The notes beneath the pieces were generated by a model. That model made no database searches. It had not been told where the DNA came from and worked only from the letters and a program-made list of their open reading frames with translations. This document shows positions 7,357 through 15,510 of a stretch of DNA of 64,000 bases, piece by piece. The stretch covers positions 93,578-157,577 of the forward strand of contig NZ_PIPT01000009.1 of NCBI RefSeq assembly GCF_003987395.1, given 5' to 3'. A program made the translations under genes and the position numbers. The stretch's first letter is position 1. The number at the start of each line of letters is the position of its first letter. This DNA is from Pseudidiomarina aquimaris (lineage in GTDB: Bacteria; Pseudomonadota; Gammaproteobacteria; Enterobacterales; Alteromonadaceae).

Positions 7357-9192
7357 TTAACTTGCTTGGCGCCATGCAGCCTGCGCCGCACCCACCGGAT
7401 GATCGACTTGAGTTTGGTGCTGACGATGATAATGCCGTTTGTTGTGTTCCCTCTGACGCCCTGAACTGAAAGCCGAAACCCGCTTCAAGTAGCCAATCAC
7501 GCGGGTGCCGTAATCGATATCGGCCGAGCCACACGAAGAGCACGCATGTAACGTACGTTTGTCGATATGCTCGCAGTCGTTACAGATAGTGATCTTGATA
7601 TTGATGCAGAAGTAATTACAGCCGGTACGTGCTGCAGTATTGAGTAGCGCTAGATAGCCGGCCTGATTGAGCTTCTCGTCTAAATTCAGGTGTAGAGCAG
7701 AACCACCGTCAAGATACTGAATGAGTTCGGAGCCATGCAATACAAATTTGTCGAGCGCATTTGAGTTTTCGTCTTCGACCACATAAAAATAGGAGTTGTA
7801 GCAATCACGTGGCACGAAATAGCCATCTTCACGATCCCATTTGGCATTTTTTACGCCGAGGTTTTCCGCTGGCACAAATTCAGTGTTGAACATGTAGCCA
7901 TATTCTTTGCGTGCCGCTTTATTGGCATCGAAAATCACCTTCAGCCGCTCTTGCACAAAGGCGGCGTATTCCGGGTTATTACTCGCTTCAATGCCCTGTG
8001 ATTCAGCAGCCTCGACCATGCCGTTAATGCCGATGGTCAAGAATTGCTTATCCAGGCTAATGAAACCGGCGTCATAGACGGTCAACAAACCTGCCGCTTT
8101 ATACTCTTCCATCAACTTGCGATAGGCCACCTGATATTTCTGGATCTTGTCTACTTCAGTGGCTAAGTCGCGGCCATCTTGTACCAAACGGTTCATATTA
8201 ATGGTGATCACGTTAATGGAGCCGGTGGCGACCCCGCCTGCACCCAACGTATACGAAAACGTATTGTCGCTAATTTCGCTGCGTAGTCGACAACAGGACG
8301 CTAACGAGTCGGCATTGTCAGATAAGTACACAAAAAACGAATTCCCGTCCGCAAGTTCAGCAGCGACTCCTTCGGCAAACTGCTGATCTTTACACGCACC
8401 ATTTTCGGTTAGCATCGCTACCGTCACCACCGGGAAGGTCAGAATGGTCTTTTTACGTTCGTTGTTGAACCACTGCATAAAGAAATCTTGCAAGCCGCTG
8501 ACCGAGCTCCACTCAGGCTTACTGAAATCTGGGAATACAAAGTCGCCAAACATGCTCTCGAAATAGAACTTGTCGTACACCGAGATATTCCAGAACACAC
8601 TCTGGTAGCCACGGGCCGCAGCTGGTTGGTTTAAGGCATACACCACGTGTTGCAGGTGGTTTTCGATCTGATGGCGATGGGTGTTGAGGTAATCGTCACC
8701 GTAATCTTTGCGGGCAAAATAATCGAAGTAGGTTAGAAACTCGACGGTGGCTACGGCGCCAGCAAACTGCGAACTCACCGCAAAAACAAAGTTAACGAAG
8801 CAACCACAAAAACTTTCGAGGTGCTTCGGTGCTTGCGATTCGCCACCGAGCTTGGTTAAGCCATCGCGCAAGAACGGGTACATGGTCACCGACACGCAGT
8901 AGGGCTTAAGACTGGTTTCATCGTGTACGTAAATCTCATGGTCTTCGATTTGCCGAACGTATTCTTGCGCCAAATCATGACCAAACAGCTCAGCTATTTT
9001 CGTGCTGACCTGCTTGCGGTTCACTTGTACGAAGAAATCTTTCATAAGCTCTGCTTCAAGCGTCGCGATGTTCTTTTGGGTGACGTTGGCATTGGCGTCC
9101 ATCTTCGAACCATCGGCGGCATTTTGGGCCTTCAGGTAGTCATGGATGAACTGCATTTTGTGGTCAATTTGTTCAGGTTGTAAGCGCAACAT
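7357..9192 (-). CDS. nrdD: Class III anaerobic ribonucleoside-triphosphate reductase NrdD
   Basis: Glycyl-radical enzyme that reduces ribonucleoside triphosphates to dNTPs when oxygen is absent. At 611 residues it is close to the phage T4 type and about 100 shorter than E. coli NrdD: no N-terminal ATP-cone is visible. The C-terminal zinc site is CNDC...CSSC (near residues 530-550) and the radical-loop motif is RVIGYL, with the glycine near residue 567. SFCGCFVNF and FPVVTVAM belong to the catalytic barrel. AGGA lies 8 nt before the ATG at 9192. Its 5' end overlaps nrdG by 20 bp, and the order nrdG-nrdD is the reverse of E. coli. Lack of an ATP-cone suggests no dATP feedback of the usual kind (inference). 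Confidence 0.95.
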   Translation of the reverse strand: MLRLQPEQIDHKMQFIHDYLKAQNAADGSKMDANANVTQKNIATLEAELMKDFFVQVNRKQVSTKIAELFGHDLAQEYVRQIEDHEIYVHDETSLKPYCVSVTMYPFLRDGLTKLGGESQAPKHLESFCGCFVNFVFAVSSQFAGAVATVEFLTYFDYFARKDYGDDYLNTHRHQIENHLQHVVYALNQPAAARGYQSVFWNISVYDKFYFESMFGDFVFPDFSKPEWSSVSGLQDFFMQWFNNERKKTILTFPVVTVAMLTENGACKDQQFAEGVAAELADGNSFFVYLSDNADSLASCCRLRSEISDNTFSYTLGAGGVATGSINVITINMNRLVQDGRDLATEVDKIQKYQVAYRKLMEEYKAAGLLTVYDAGFISLDKQFLTIGINGMVEAAESQGIEASNNPEYAAFVQERLKVIFDANKAARKEYGYMFNTEFVPAENLGVKNAKWDREDGYFVPRDCYNSYFYVVEDENSNALDKFVLHGSELIQYLDGGSALHLNLDEKLNQAGYLALLNTAARTGCNYFCINIKITICNDCEHIDKRTLHACSSCGSADIDYGTRVIGYLKRVSAFSSGRQREHNKRHYHRQHQTQVDHPVGAAQAAWRQAS

Positions 9193-9673
9193 GTTGTTCT
9201 TCCTTTCTTTTTATGTCGATAAACTCCGGGCAAAACAAGGCGTTGAGCACTTCCCCGGTGCGTAAGTCGTAGTAACGTTGGTTGGTGGAGGGCGAATCAA
9301 GGCCCCCGCATTCAGGCCGCCACGGCCCGGTTTTTAAGTAAGTTAAATGCTGCATTAACGCTGCAGAGACCTGCTCGTAGCCAGTGTACAAACAGGTTTG
9401 TAGGCCTAATAACTGGGCGCGACGCAGAAGTGTTGCGAGGCGTTCGGGGTACCATTCACCGCCCAAAAACAAGACTGCGGTGATCAAGCCTTGATAACGA
9501 TTCAGTTGTTGCTCGAAGTGTTCATCGGTTAGCTCCATGCCACGCTCTGCGGGCCAGCTATCCGCACTATGACAACCTTTGCAGCCCACCGGGCAACCGG
9601 TGATGGTATAGGCAAGCGCCACTTCACCTGGTACCTCTTGAAAGACAATGTCCACTGCACTAAAACGCATCAT
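9173..9673 (-). CDS. nrdG: NrdG, radical-SAM activase of anaerobic ribonucleotide reductase
   Basis: Generates the glycyl radical on NrdD from S-adenosylmethionine and a 4Fe-4S cluster. The 166-residue product has the cluster motif CPVGCKGC near residue 27 and the short radical-SAM fold of NrdG, with FLGGEWYPE near residue 69 replacing the usual GGEP loop. Two adjacent ATGs (9673 and 9670) follow GGTGA; the second has the better spacing. It is the first gene of an operon with nrdD. Its promoter region carries a NrdR box and a perfect FNR box, so it should respond to both dNTP state and oxygen. Confidence 0.93.
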   Translation of the reverse strand: MMRFSAVDIVFQEVPGEVALAYTITGCPVGCKGCHSADSWPAERGMELTDEHFEQQLNRYQGLITAVLFLGGEWYPERLATLLRRAQLLGLQTCLYTGYEQVSAALMQHLTYLKTGPWRPECGGLDSPSTNQRYYDLRTGEVLNALFCPEFIDIKRKEEQHVALTT

Positions 9674-9685
9674 TTTGTCACCAAA

Positions 9686-9701
9686 ACACTATATATTGTG
9701 T
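9686..9701 (-). promoter_or_regulatory. NrdR box upstream of nrdG
   Basis: ACACTATATATTGTGT fits the NrdR consensus ACACwATATATwGTGT at every position and is 13 bp upstream of the nrdG start. NrdR is the ATP/dATP-responsive repressor of ribonucleotide reductase genes. A weaker copy (ACACTAGATTTGCGTT, 9718-9733) lies 32 bp further upstream, the three-helical-turn spacing common for paired NrdR boxes. Confidence 0.85.
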
Positions 9702-9731
9702 TTCAGCTTAGATGATAACACTAGATTTGCG

Positions 9732-9745
9732 TTGATCATGATCAA
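9732..9745. promoter_or_regulatory. Perfect FNR box between nrdG and norB
   Basis: TTGATcatgATCAA is a perfect FNR/ANR palindrome. For nrdG its centre at 9738.5 would put a class II start near 9697, inside the NrdR box, which is a sensible repressor position. For norB a TATACG element at 9796-9801 would place the box near -70, a class I position. It may serve both genes. Confidence 0.85.
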
Positions 9746-9917
9746 CAAAAGTGCGGGGTGGGTAGAAACCACCCAAGGTGGCAAAATAACTGCTTTATAC
9801 GCTGGGTAAAAACAACCCTAACAGCAACATAAATACAATAAAAACAAACAGATAAAAGTTGGCAAGGCAATTGCAATACAACCGGTGGAGATTAACCTCA
9901 TAACAAGAAGGTGATGT

Positions 9918-12188
9918 ATGGCCGGTTATAAAAAACTTTGGTGGACGCTGATTGCGATACTCGCAGTTACGTTCGGAATATTAGGCTACTTCGGTAACGA
10001 AGTGTATCGTGAGGCGCCGCCGATACCGGCGAAGTTCGTCACTACGAATGGCCAAACGCTCATGACCGAGGAGTCGATTCTCGACGGTCAAACCGCATGG
10101 CAATCCGTCGGTGGTATGCAGCTCGGCTCGATTTGGGGCCATGGTGCCTACCAAGCGCCCGACTGGACCGCTGACTGGTTGCACCGTGAACTCTTAGCAT
10201 GGTTAGAAATTGCCGCAGCAGAAGAGTTCATGACAGACTACGACAAGCTCACACCAGTGCAGCAGAATCAGCTGCAATTTGCTTTGAAGCAGGCGTATCG
10301 GACGAACACGTACGATGCGGTAAGCAATGAGGTGGTGATCGACGAACGTCGTGCACAAGCCATCGCCGAAACAGCAGATTACTACATTCGTTTGTTTAGC
10401 GATGACGCTACATTACGTGGCACACGCGAAAGCTATGCCATGAAAGAAAACACTCTACCAAGCCTTGAGCGCCGTGAGCGCATGGCGGAGTTTTTCTTCT
10501 GGACCGCATGGGCAGCCGCTACCGAGCGCCCGGATGCTGATGTTACTTACACCAACAACTGGCCCCATGAGCCGCTGATTGATAACACGCCGAGCCCAGA
10601 AAACATTATCTGGTCAATTGTCAGTGTAATTCTCTTGATTGCCGGTGTCGGTGGTTTGATTTGGGCCTGGGCCTTTATTCGCAAACACGACGAAGAAGAG
10701 CCGGCAGCTCCCAAGCAAGACCCCATTAGCTTGGTTAAATTAACCCCGTCACAAAAAGCCTTGGGCAAATACCTATTTATTGTGGTGGCGTTGTTTACCC
10801 TACAAGTTTTATTGGGCGGCTTTACTGCGCACTACACCGTTGAAGGCCAAGAGTTCTACGGCATCAACGTATCGGAGTGGTTCCCGTACAGCCTCGTTCG
10901 TACCTGGCATATTCAAGCAGCCTTGTTCTGGATTGCGACTGGCTTCTTAGCTGCTGGCCTATTCTTGGCGCCGATTATTAACGGTGGCAAAGATCCTAAG
11001 TACCAAAAGCTGGGCGTCGATATTCTATTCTGGGCGCTGGTTGCCGTCGTAGCGGGCACCTTTATTGGTAGCTACCTTGCCATCGCGCAAATTCTGCCTG
11101 AACACCTGAACTTCTGGCTCGGTCACCAAGGTTACGAATATGTCGACCTCGGCCGCCTCTGGCAGATTGGTAAATTTGTCGGCATCGTATTCTGGCTTGG
11201 CCTGATGATGCGTGGTGTGATTGGCGCCTTTAAAGTCAAAGGCGACAAAAACTTACTCGCTCTGTTCACCGCTTCAGTGGTTGCCATCGGCCTGTTCTAC
11301 GGTGCTGGTTTCTTCTACGGCGAGCGCACTCACTTGTCTGTGATGGAATACTGGCGCTGGTGGATCGTTCACCTGTGGGTTGAAGGCTTCTTTGAAGTGT
11401 TCGCCACCACTGCGATTGCCTTTATCTTCCACAGCATGGGCTTGGTCTCACGCAAAATGGCGACCACGGCGTCACTGGCATCAGCATCATTGTTTATGCT
11501 GGGCGGCGTACCGGGTACTTTCCACCACTTGTACTTCTCAGGCACCACGACTCCGGTCATGGCTGTAGGCGCAACCTTCAGCGCATTGGAAGTGGTACCA
11601 CTCATCGTGCTTGGCTACGAAGCATGGGAAAACTGGAGCATGCAACATAAAGCACCGTGGATGGCACGCATTAAATGGCCACTGATGTGCTTCGTTGCGG
11701 TAGCGTTCTGGAACATGTTGGGCGCTGGCGTGTTGGGCTTCATGATCAACCCACCGATTTCGCTCTACTATGTGCAGGGTCTGAACACCACACCTACGCA
11801 CGCCCACGCAGCCTTGTTCGGTGTCTATGGCTTCTTGGCGCTCGGGTTCGTCTTGCTTATCTTGCGCTACATCCGTCCGCACTTGGCCTTCAACGACAAA
11901 CTGATGACCACTGCGTTCTGGTGGATGAACGGCGGCTTAGTCTTGATGCTCTTCAGCAGCTTGCTACCGATTGGCTTCATTCAGTTCTATGCCGCGGCTT
12001 CAGAAGGCCTTTGGTATGCGCGTAGCGAAGCCTTTATGCAGCAACCGTTGCTCGAAGGTTTACGTTGGGTGCGCACCGTTGGGGATGTGATCTTCATCAT
12101 CGGCGCCCTAGCGATTAGCTGGCAAGTGGTCAGTGGGCTTTGGGGTAAACAGCCTCAAGTTGATGCCGCTGCCGTTAAACAAAACTAA
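9918..12188 (+). CDS. norB: Quinol-dependent nitric oxide reductase (qNOR)
   Basis: Single-subunit inner-membrane enzyme that reduces NO to N2O with electrons from quinol. The 756-residue length and N-terminal cytochrome-c-like periplasmic extension (about residues 30-230, without a CxxCH motif) between TM1 and TM2 are diagnostic of qNOR rather than NorBC. Metal ligands are visible: YSLVRTWHIQAALFW (low-spin heme His), WWIVHLWVEGFFEV (FeB His and Glu), PGTFHHLYF (FeB His pair) and TPTHAHAALFG (heme His). AAGGTG lies before the ATG. A terminator follows. It removes NO formed from nitrite; no nitrite reductase is in this window. Confidence 0.95.
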   Translation: MAGYKKLWWTLIAILAVTFGILGYFGNEVYREAPPIPAKFVTTNGQTLMTEESILDGQTAWQSVGGMQLGSIWGHGAYQAPDWTADWLHRELLAWLEIAAAEEFMTDYDKLTPVQQNQLQFALKQAYRTNTYDAVSNEVVIDERRAQAIAETADYYIRLFSDDATLRGTRESYAMKENTLPSLERRERMAEFFFWTAWAAATERPDADVTYTNNWPHEPLIDNTPSPENIIWSIVSVILLIAGVGGLIWAWAFIRKHDEEEPAAPKQDPISLVKLTPSQKALGKYLFIVVALFTLQVLLGGFTAHYTVEGQEFYGINVSEWFPYSLVRTWHIQAALFWIATGFLAAGLFLAPIINGGKDPKYQKLGVDILFWALVAVVAGTFIGSYLAIAQILPEHLNFWLGHQGYEYVDLGRLWQIGKFVGIVFWLGLMMRGVIGAFKVKGDKNLLALFTASVVAIGLFYGAGFFYGERTHLSVMEYWRWWIVHLWVEGFFEVFATTAIAFIFHSMGLVSRKMATTASLASASLFMLGGVPGTFHHLYFSGTTTPVMAVGATFSALEVVPLIVLGYEAWENWSMQHKAPWMARIKWPLMCFVAVAFWNMLGAGVLGFMINPPISLYYVQGLNTTPTHAHAALFGVYGFLALGFVLLILRYIRPHLAFNDKLMTTAFWWMNGGLVLMLFSSLLPIGFIQFYAAASEGLWYARSEAFMQQPLLEGLRWVRTVGDVIFIIGALAISWQVVSGLWGKQPQVDAAAVKQN

Positions 12189-12202
12189 AAACTTCTCGTT
12201 GT

Positions 12203-12240
12203 GGGAGGTGCACCGGTTCTCCAGGGTGCCCTCCCTTTTT
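12203..12240 (+). terminator. Rho-independent terminator after norB
   Basis: GGGAGG(T)GCACC pairs with GGTGCCCTCCC with one bulged T, and is followed by TTTTT. It ends just before the ribosome site of the next small gene. It could therefore act as a partial terminator or attenuator in a norB read-through transcript. Confidence 0.8.
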
Positions 12241-12254
12241 CTTTGGAGGTGCTG

Positions 12255-12545
12255 ATGTCACGGAGTCAAACACGCCAGCGCAAACCCAACACCACCGACG
12301 CCATGCGGACGTTATTGGCTACCATTCGTAATACCATTCCCTTCGGCCTTGAAGACGCCGACATGTGCCAAGGCATCTGCCGCGGCTGCTCCAAGAAAAT
12401 GATGGAAATGCTCGACGCTGAAGTCAGCCAATGGCAAGTCGATCTCGACAACCAAACTGCCGAGCCGACCTTTGCCGACCTCGCCTTTATGGAAAAGCTC
12501 GCACGCCGCACCTACAAAGTGCTGCAGCGTAACAACCTGATTTAG
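12255..12545 (+). CDS. Small Cys-motif protein downstream of norB
   Basis: A 96-residue protein I cannot assign. It starts at the ATG at 12255 with a strong GGAGGTG 4 nt upstream; the frame is open further but through the terminator stem. It has three cysteines, C38-x3-C42-x2-C45 (CQGICRGC), followed by a helical KKMMEML segment and a basic N-terminus (RSQTRQRK). The spacing equals that of radical-SAM cluster ligands, but the protein is far too small for that fold. A metal- or Fe-S-binding role is inference. It is convergent with hipB, overlapping by 4 bp. Its position suggests a link to NO reduction, if read-through occurs. Confidence 0.75.
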   Translation: MSRSQTRQRKPNTTDAMRTLLATIRNTIPFGLEDADMCQGICRGCSKKMMEMLDAEVSQWQVDLDNQTAEPTFADLAFMEKLARRTYKVLQRNNLI

Positions 12546-12823
12546 AGTTTAGGGGGCTTACGGCGCCGCGCACTCAATTGAAACCCGCCTGGTGCAAGCA
12601 CCTTATCCATGATGGAGAGCCGCGCATCGGTGGTGCCTTTCTCGATTTCGCGCAGGGTGCGATCCGAAATGCCGATGAACTCCGCATATTGCAGTTGCGT
12701 CATGCCATAAAGCCGCTTGCGAATCGCCTGCACCATCTCACCCAACGTAATTGCGTCATCTGCAAGTGCTTTCTCAAGTTCGGCGAGAATAGCTAAGCGT
12801 TCTTTTACCGATAGCTCAGTCAT
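12542..12823 (-). CDS. HipB-like antitoxin, HTH XRE regulator
   Basis: A 93-residue DNA-binding protein with a Cro/C1-type helix-turn-helix (MTQLQYAEFIGISDRTLREI near residues 41-60). It follows the HipA-like kinase gene and overlaps it by 8 bp, so it is the probable antitoxin and autorepressor. In most hipBA loci the antitoxin comes first; here the toxin gene is upstream. The three operator-like repeats upstream of hipA (14156-14254) are its likely binding sites. Confidence 0.82.
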   Translation of the reverse strand: MTELSVKERLAILAELEKALADDAITLGEMVQAIRKRLYGMTQLQYAEFIGISDRTLREIEKGTTDARLSIMDKVLAPGGFQLSARRRKPPKL

Positions 12824-14147
12824 CGAGCACCCCCATCTCTGTCAGCTTCTCTCGTGTTCTCTCAAGGCCAATTGCCGGGAACTCTAGAATACGTTCTGGG
12901 CACCCAGCTAAGCAAAGCTCGTCTTTCAAATGAACCAGCTTTTTCGCAGTAGTTTTAAGAAAGGCAAGTAGTTCGTCGGCGGGAGCAAAAGCCTCAAGCT
13001 CTTGTACAACCCGATCAAATTTCACTATTGAGGCACTTTCAAATTGTCGAGGCCACTTAAATAGACGCACGACCATTTCTGGATCCGCTTTCATCGGTGC
13101 AAAATCATAAATAGGCGCAAAACGAATATCACCATCAAGCTTCAAAAACGAAATATTCCGCCCATGATTATCCGAATTTCCAAAGACAAGATTGAGCAAG
13201 TCGCGCACGAGGTACTGTTTGGCGAATTCGGCTTTGCTCATTTGCGTTCCACTACGAATTTTTGCCCATACTTCGCTCATCACCTCAAAGTGGTTTTGCG
13301 CGCTGCCCGGACCCGCATTAATGATCGAATAGATACTCTCGACGCCTATGCGTTTGGCTAAGCCATTTTCTTCAACCACGTCAAATCGCGGCAACCATAA
13401 ACTGACTTGCCCCTCGTGTTGATGAAGCATCATATTCTCGGTATCGATGGTTTCAATTCCGCTTCCGGCTAGGAACTTCGCCAGCACCTTGTAATAGCAA
13501 CTCTCCGCAGCCAGAATGTCATTGTCGAGGCGCGTTCGACGGTTCCGGGCAAACTTTGTCAAATAGGGTTTCGCAGCCAAGGGCTTGCCGGCAAAGTCAC
13601 CATCGATGTAGACTTGCTCGCCCTCAACCATCAATAACAGCTTCGGCGCTACACCTACAGCACCCGTTGCACCGCCGACCGCAGCACCGTTCTCATTGGC
13701 ATACTCGAGAAAGTCGTGTTGTAACTCGACCACAGCTTGCAGAGGGAAACGTTGCTCGATGTCATTGTGCCTGTTTGCAAATGCTTCCTTTACGCGCAAG
13801 TTACCGATTGGCGCCATCACCGCATGTGTGAGCAGCTCAATATTTTGTACAAACTCTGGTTCGCGCTTTAAATCCAAACGCGCCAACCACCAATCACGTG
13901 ACTTACCCACGGGTAGTAGATCATCTAAGAGCGCTGGCCATGAAGGGTAGTCCACAGGGAGAACACCAACAGGTGCGTTGACCGTACATGCGCTGCTATC
14001 AATGGCTTCATACTGAAGAACTTCAGTGATATAGGCGTGCGTGTACGCAAGAGTCACGCTGCCATGCGCAACGTTGTCATGAAAAATGAGCTCCGCAGCG
14101 TCATGCCAACGACCTTGATTAAAAAGCTGTAGGGTGAGCTTTTGCAT
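12816..14147 (-). CDS. HipA-like serine/threonine kinase toxin
   Basis: A 443-residue HipA-family protein. HipA toxins of known function phosphorylate glutamyl-tRNA synthetase and stop translation; the target here is unknown. Visible motifs are the Gly-rich loop GGATGAVGVAPK (158-169), the LTKFA lysine near 198, the catalytic loop GNSDNHGRN (323-331) and the metal motif in IYDFAPM (346-352). All key residues appear intact, so it may be active. The ATG at 14147 follows GGTGG. It is the first gene of a two-gene operon with the HTH protein. It sits in an accessory stretch between norB and the nar operon, consistent with acquisition by transfer. Confidence 0.88.
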   Translation of the reverse strand: MQKLTLQLFNQGRWHDAAELIFHDNVAHGSVTLAYTHAYITEVLQYEAIDSSACTVNAPVGVLPVDYPSWPALLDDLLPVGKSRDWWLARLDLKREPEFVQNIELLTHAVMAPIGNLRVKEAFANRHNDIEQRFPLQAVVELQHDFLEYANENGAAVGGATGAVGVAPKLLLMVEGEQVYIDGDFAGKPLAAKPYLTKFARNRRTRLDNDILAAESCYYKVLAKFLAGSGIETIDTENMMLHQHEGQVSLWLPRFDVVEENGLAKRIGVESIYSIINAGPGSAQNHFEVMSEVWAKIRSGTQMSKAEFAKQYLVRDLLNLVFGNSDNHGRNISFLKLDGDIRFAPIYDFAPMKADPEMVVRLFKWPRQFESASIVKFDRVVQELEAFAPADELLAFLKTTAKKLVHLKDELCLAGCPERILEFPAIGLERTREKLTEMGVLDD

Positions 14148-14155
14148 TCATCCAC

Positions 14156-14254
14156 CGGTAGTTTAATTCCTAATATGGTTACTTATAGACCATAATACGG
14201 AATCAATCTACCGTTTCTTATCAATAGATCCCTTTTTTAGGAACTAAACTACCG
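14156..14254. promoter_or_regulatory. Operator array upstream of hipA-hipB
   Basis: An 18-bp sequence CGGTAGTTTAATTCCTAA (14156-14173) recurs inverted as TTAGGAACTAAACTACCG (14237-14254), with 17 of 18 bases matching. A third, weaker copy in the second orientation (TACGGAATCAATCTACCG, 14196-14213; 12 of 18) lies between them. A smaller palindrome TATGGT-N9-ACCATA (14174-14194) adjoins the first. The array covers the hipA promoter, so it fits cooperative autorepression by the HTH protein (inference). Confidence 0.75.
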
Positions 14255-14255
14255 A

Positions 14256-14894
14256 TTAGTCATAAATAACATAAGCTTGTTCGGTGACGGGGCTATCAAC
14301 ACTGGGCTCGTTGTTCACGAAACCTTGGATGCGCGCCTTGCGTTGCACTTTGAAGCGTTGCCCGTAAGCACTTTTGACCTCGTTTTCTGGCACCGAAAAC
14401 GGCGGGCCTTCACGATAACCGTCGGGGTATTCAACAGTCACCAACAAGCCGCGACTGCCACTCGGTAAGGTTTTGCGAAGCAACGCTACATAGCGTGCGC
14501 GCATTTCAGGGGGCAGCGCGACCAGGGCAGCACGATCATACCAACCATCAACATCTGCCAGATCGTTGGCAGTGAGATCAAAAACATCACCCACCCAAAT
14601 CACCAGCTCATCAACCGCATACTGCTTGAACTTACCGACACAGGTCACTTGCGGCTTAAGTTGGTTTTCTGCGAAAAACGCCTGCACCGCTAGCTCGCTC
14701 AGCTCTATGCCAAACACTTTGTAGCCTTGATCTAGCAACCACAACATATCTTTCGTCTTGCCACACAACGGCACCAAAATACGACCATTTGGGCAAGCTT
14801 GCGGGAAGTACTCGGTCAATAGCTCGTGAAAAGCGTCGCGATGAAAGCCAATTTGTTGCTGCTGCCAGCGTTGATGCCAAAAGTTGTGGTCCAT
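14256..14894 (-). CDS. tpm: Thiopurine S-methyltransferase
   Basis: SAM-dependent methyltransferase of the TPMT family, 212 residues. Bacterial members methylate thiopurines and also selenite, tellurite or thiol compounds. The start MDHNFWHQRWQ is typical; the ATG at 14894 follows GGAGG with 7-nt spacing. FFPQACP-like and VLVPLCGKTKDMLWL segments (residues 35-55) form the SAM site, and WYDRAALVALPP near residue 115 is the family signature. It stands alone between the hipA operators and the Rhs immunity gene, and its transcript runs into the operator array. Confidence 0.92.
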   Translation of the reverse strand: MDHNFWHQRWQQQQIGFHRDAFHELLTEYFPQACPNGRILVPLCGKTKDMLWLLDQGYKVFGIELSELAVQAFFAENQLKPQVTCVGKFKQYAVDELVIWVGDVFDLTANDLADVDGWYDRAALVALPPEMRARYVALLRKTLPSGSRGLLVTVEYPDGYREGPPFSVPENEVKSAYGQRFKVQRKARIQGFVNNEPSVDSPVTEQAYVIYD

Positions 14895-15013
14895 AAACAA
14901 GCCTCCGTAGGTTGCTACTACTTTAGCATCGGTTACCTAGAGTAATAACTTACTTTTTAGCGGCGCGGGAAACTTCACTGCTCAGCCAGCCTTGAAAACA
15001 AACCAAAAGCCAG

Positions 15014-15064
15014 AAAAAACAAAGCCCCGCAAGTGCAAACCTTAGGTCAGCGAGGCGAGGCTTT
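15014..15064 (-). terminator. Terminator of the Rhs-immunity transcript
   Basis: On the minus strand AAAGCCTCGC pairs with GCGGGGCTTT (one G-T pair) and is followed by GTTTTTT. The loop is long (24 nt). It lies about 30 bp past the end of the immunity-like gene. The rest of the 14895-15095 gap shows nothing recognisable. Confidence 0.65.
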
Positions 15065-15095
15065 GGATTCAAAAGGTGGGGGCCGTAAATTTACT

Positions 15096-15500
15096 TCAAT
15101 CAATTATGCACGTTACGGTATCACAGTTAACTTTAATCGAACCTTCATCCACAAAAAGTAATATCAAATCATAACCACTCTTTATCTCAGTCAAAGGTAA
15201 AAACCCATTCATAATGGATTTATCTTCAGGATGAAGACATCCGAATGATTCAAGAGTAGATTCGCTCTTTATGTTAGAAAAGGAAAGATAAGAGACATTA
15301 TTGAATTTCAATGTCAGCTTATTTATTGTTCCTTTCACATTAACCCAATCTTCATCTAACTTTTGCCATTCAAGCTCTAGCATGTTTCGACTTTGATCGT
15401 AGGAAATGTTTACAAAATCAAAATCTGAGTGCAGATCTAGATAATCCCCACCTTTTTCAATTGCAATATTGTCACTTACAGTAAAATTAAAATCTGTCAT
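15096..15500 (-). CDS. Probable immunity protein of the Rhs toxin tip
   Basis: A 134-residue acidic, soluble protein that I do not recognise from its sequence. It begins 10 bp after the Rhs tip gene, which is the invariable place for the immunity gene of a polymorphic toxin, and is more AT-rich than the flanking nar genes. The N-terminus MTDFNFTVSDNIAIEKG and a beta-rich pattern (LTLKFNNVSYLSF near residue 63) suggest a small beta-sandwich. The start is the ATG at 15500 with GGAAAG upstream. The immunity role is inferred from position only. Confidence 0.62.
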   Translation of the reverse strand: MTDFNFTVSDNIAIEKGGDYLDLHSDFDFVNISYDQSRNMLELEWQKLDEDWVNVKGTINKLTLKFNNVSYLSFSNIKSESTLESFGCLHPEDKSIMNGFLPLTEIKSGYDLILLFVDEGSIKVNCDTVTCIID

Positions 15501-15510
15501 GTTACTTTCC

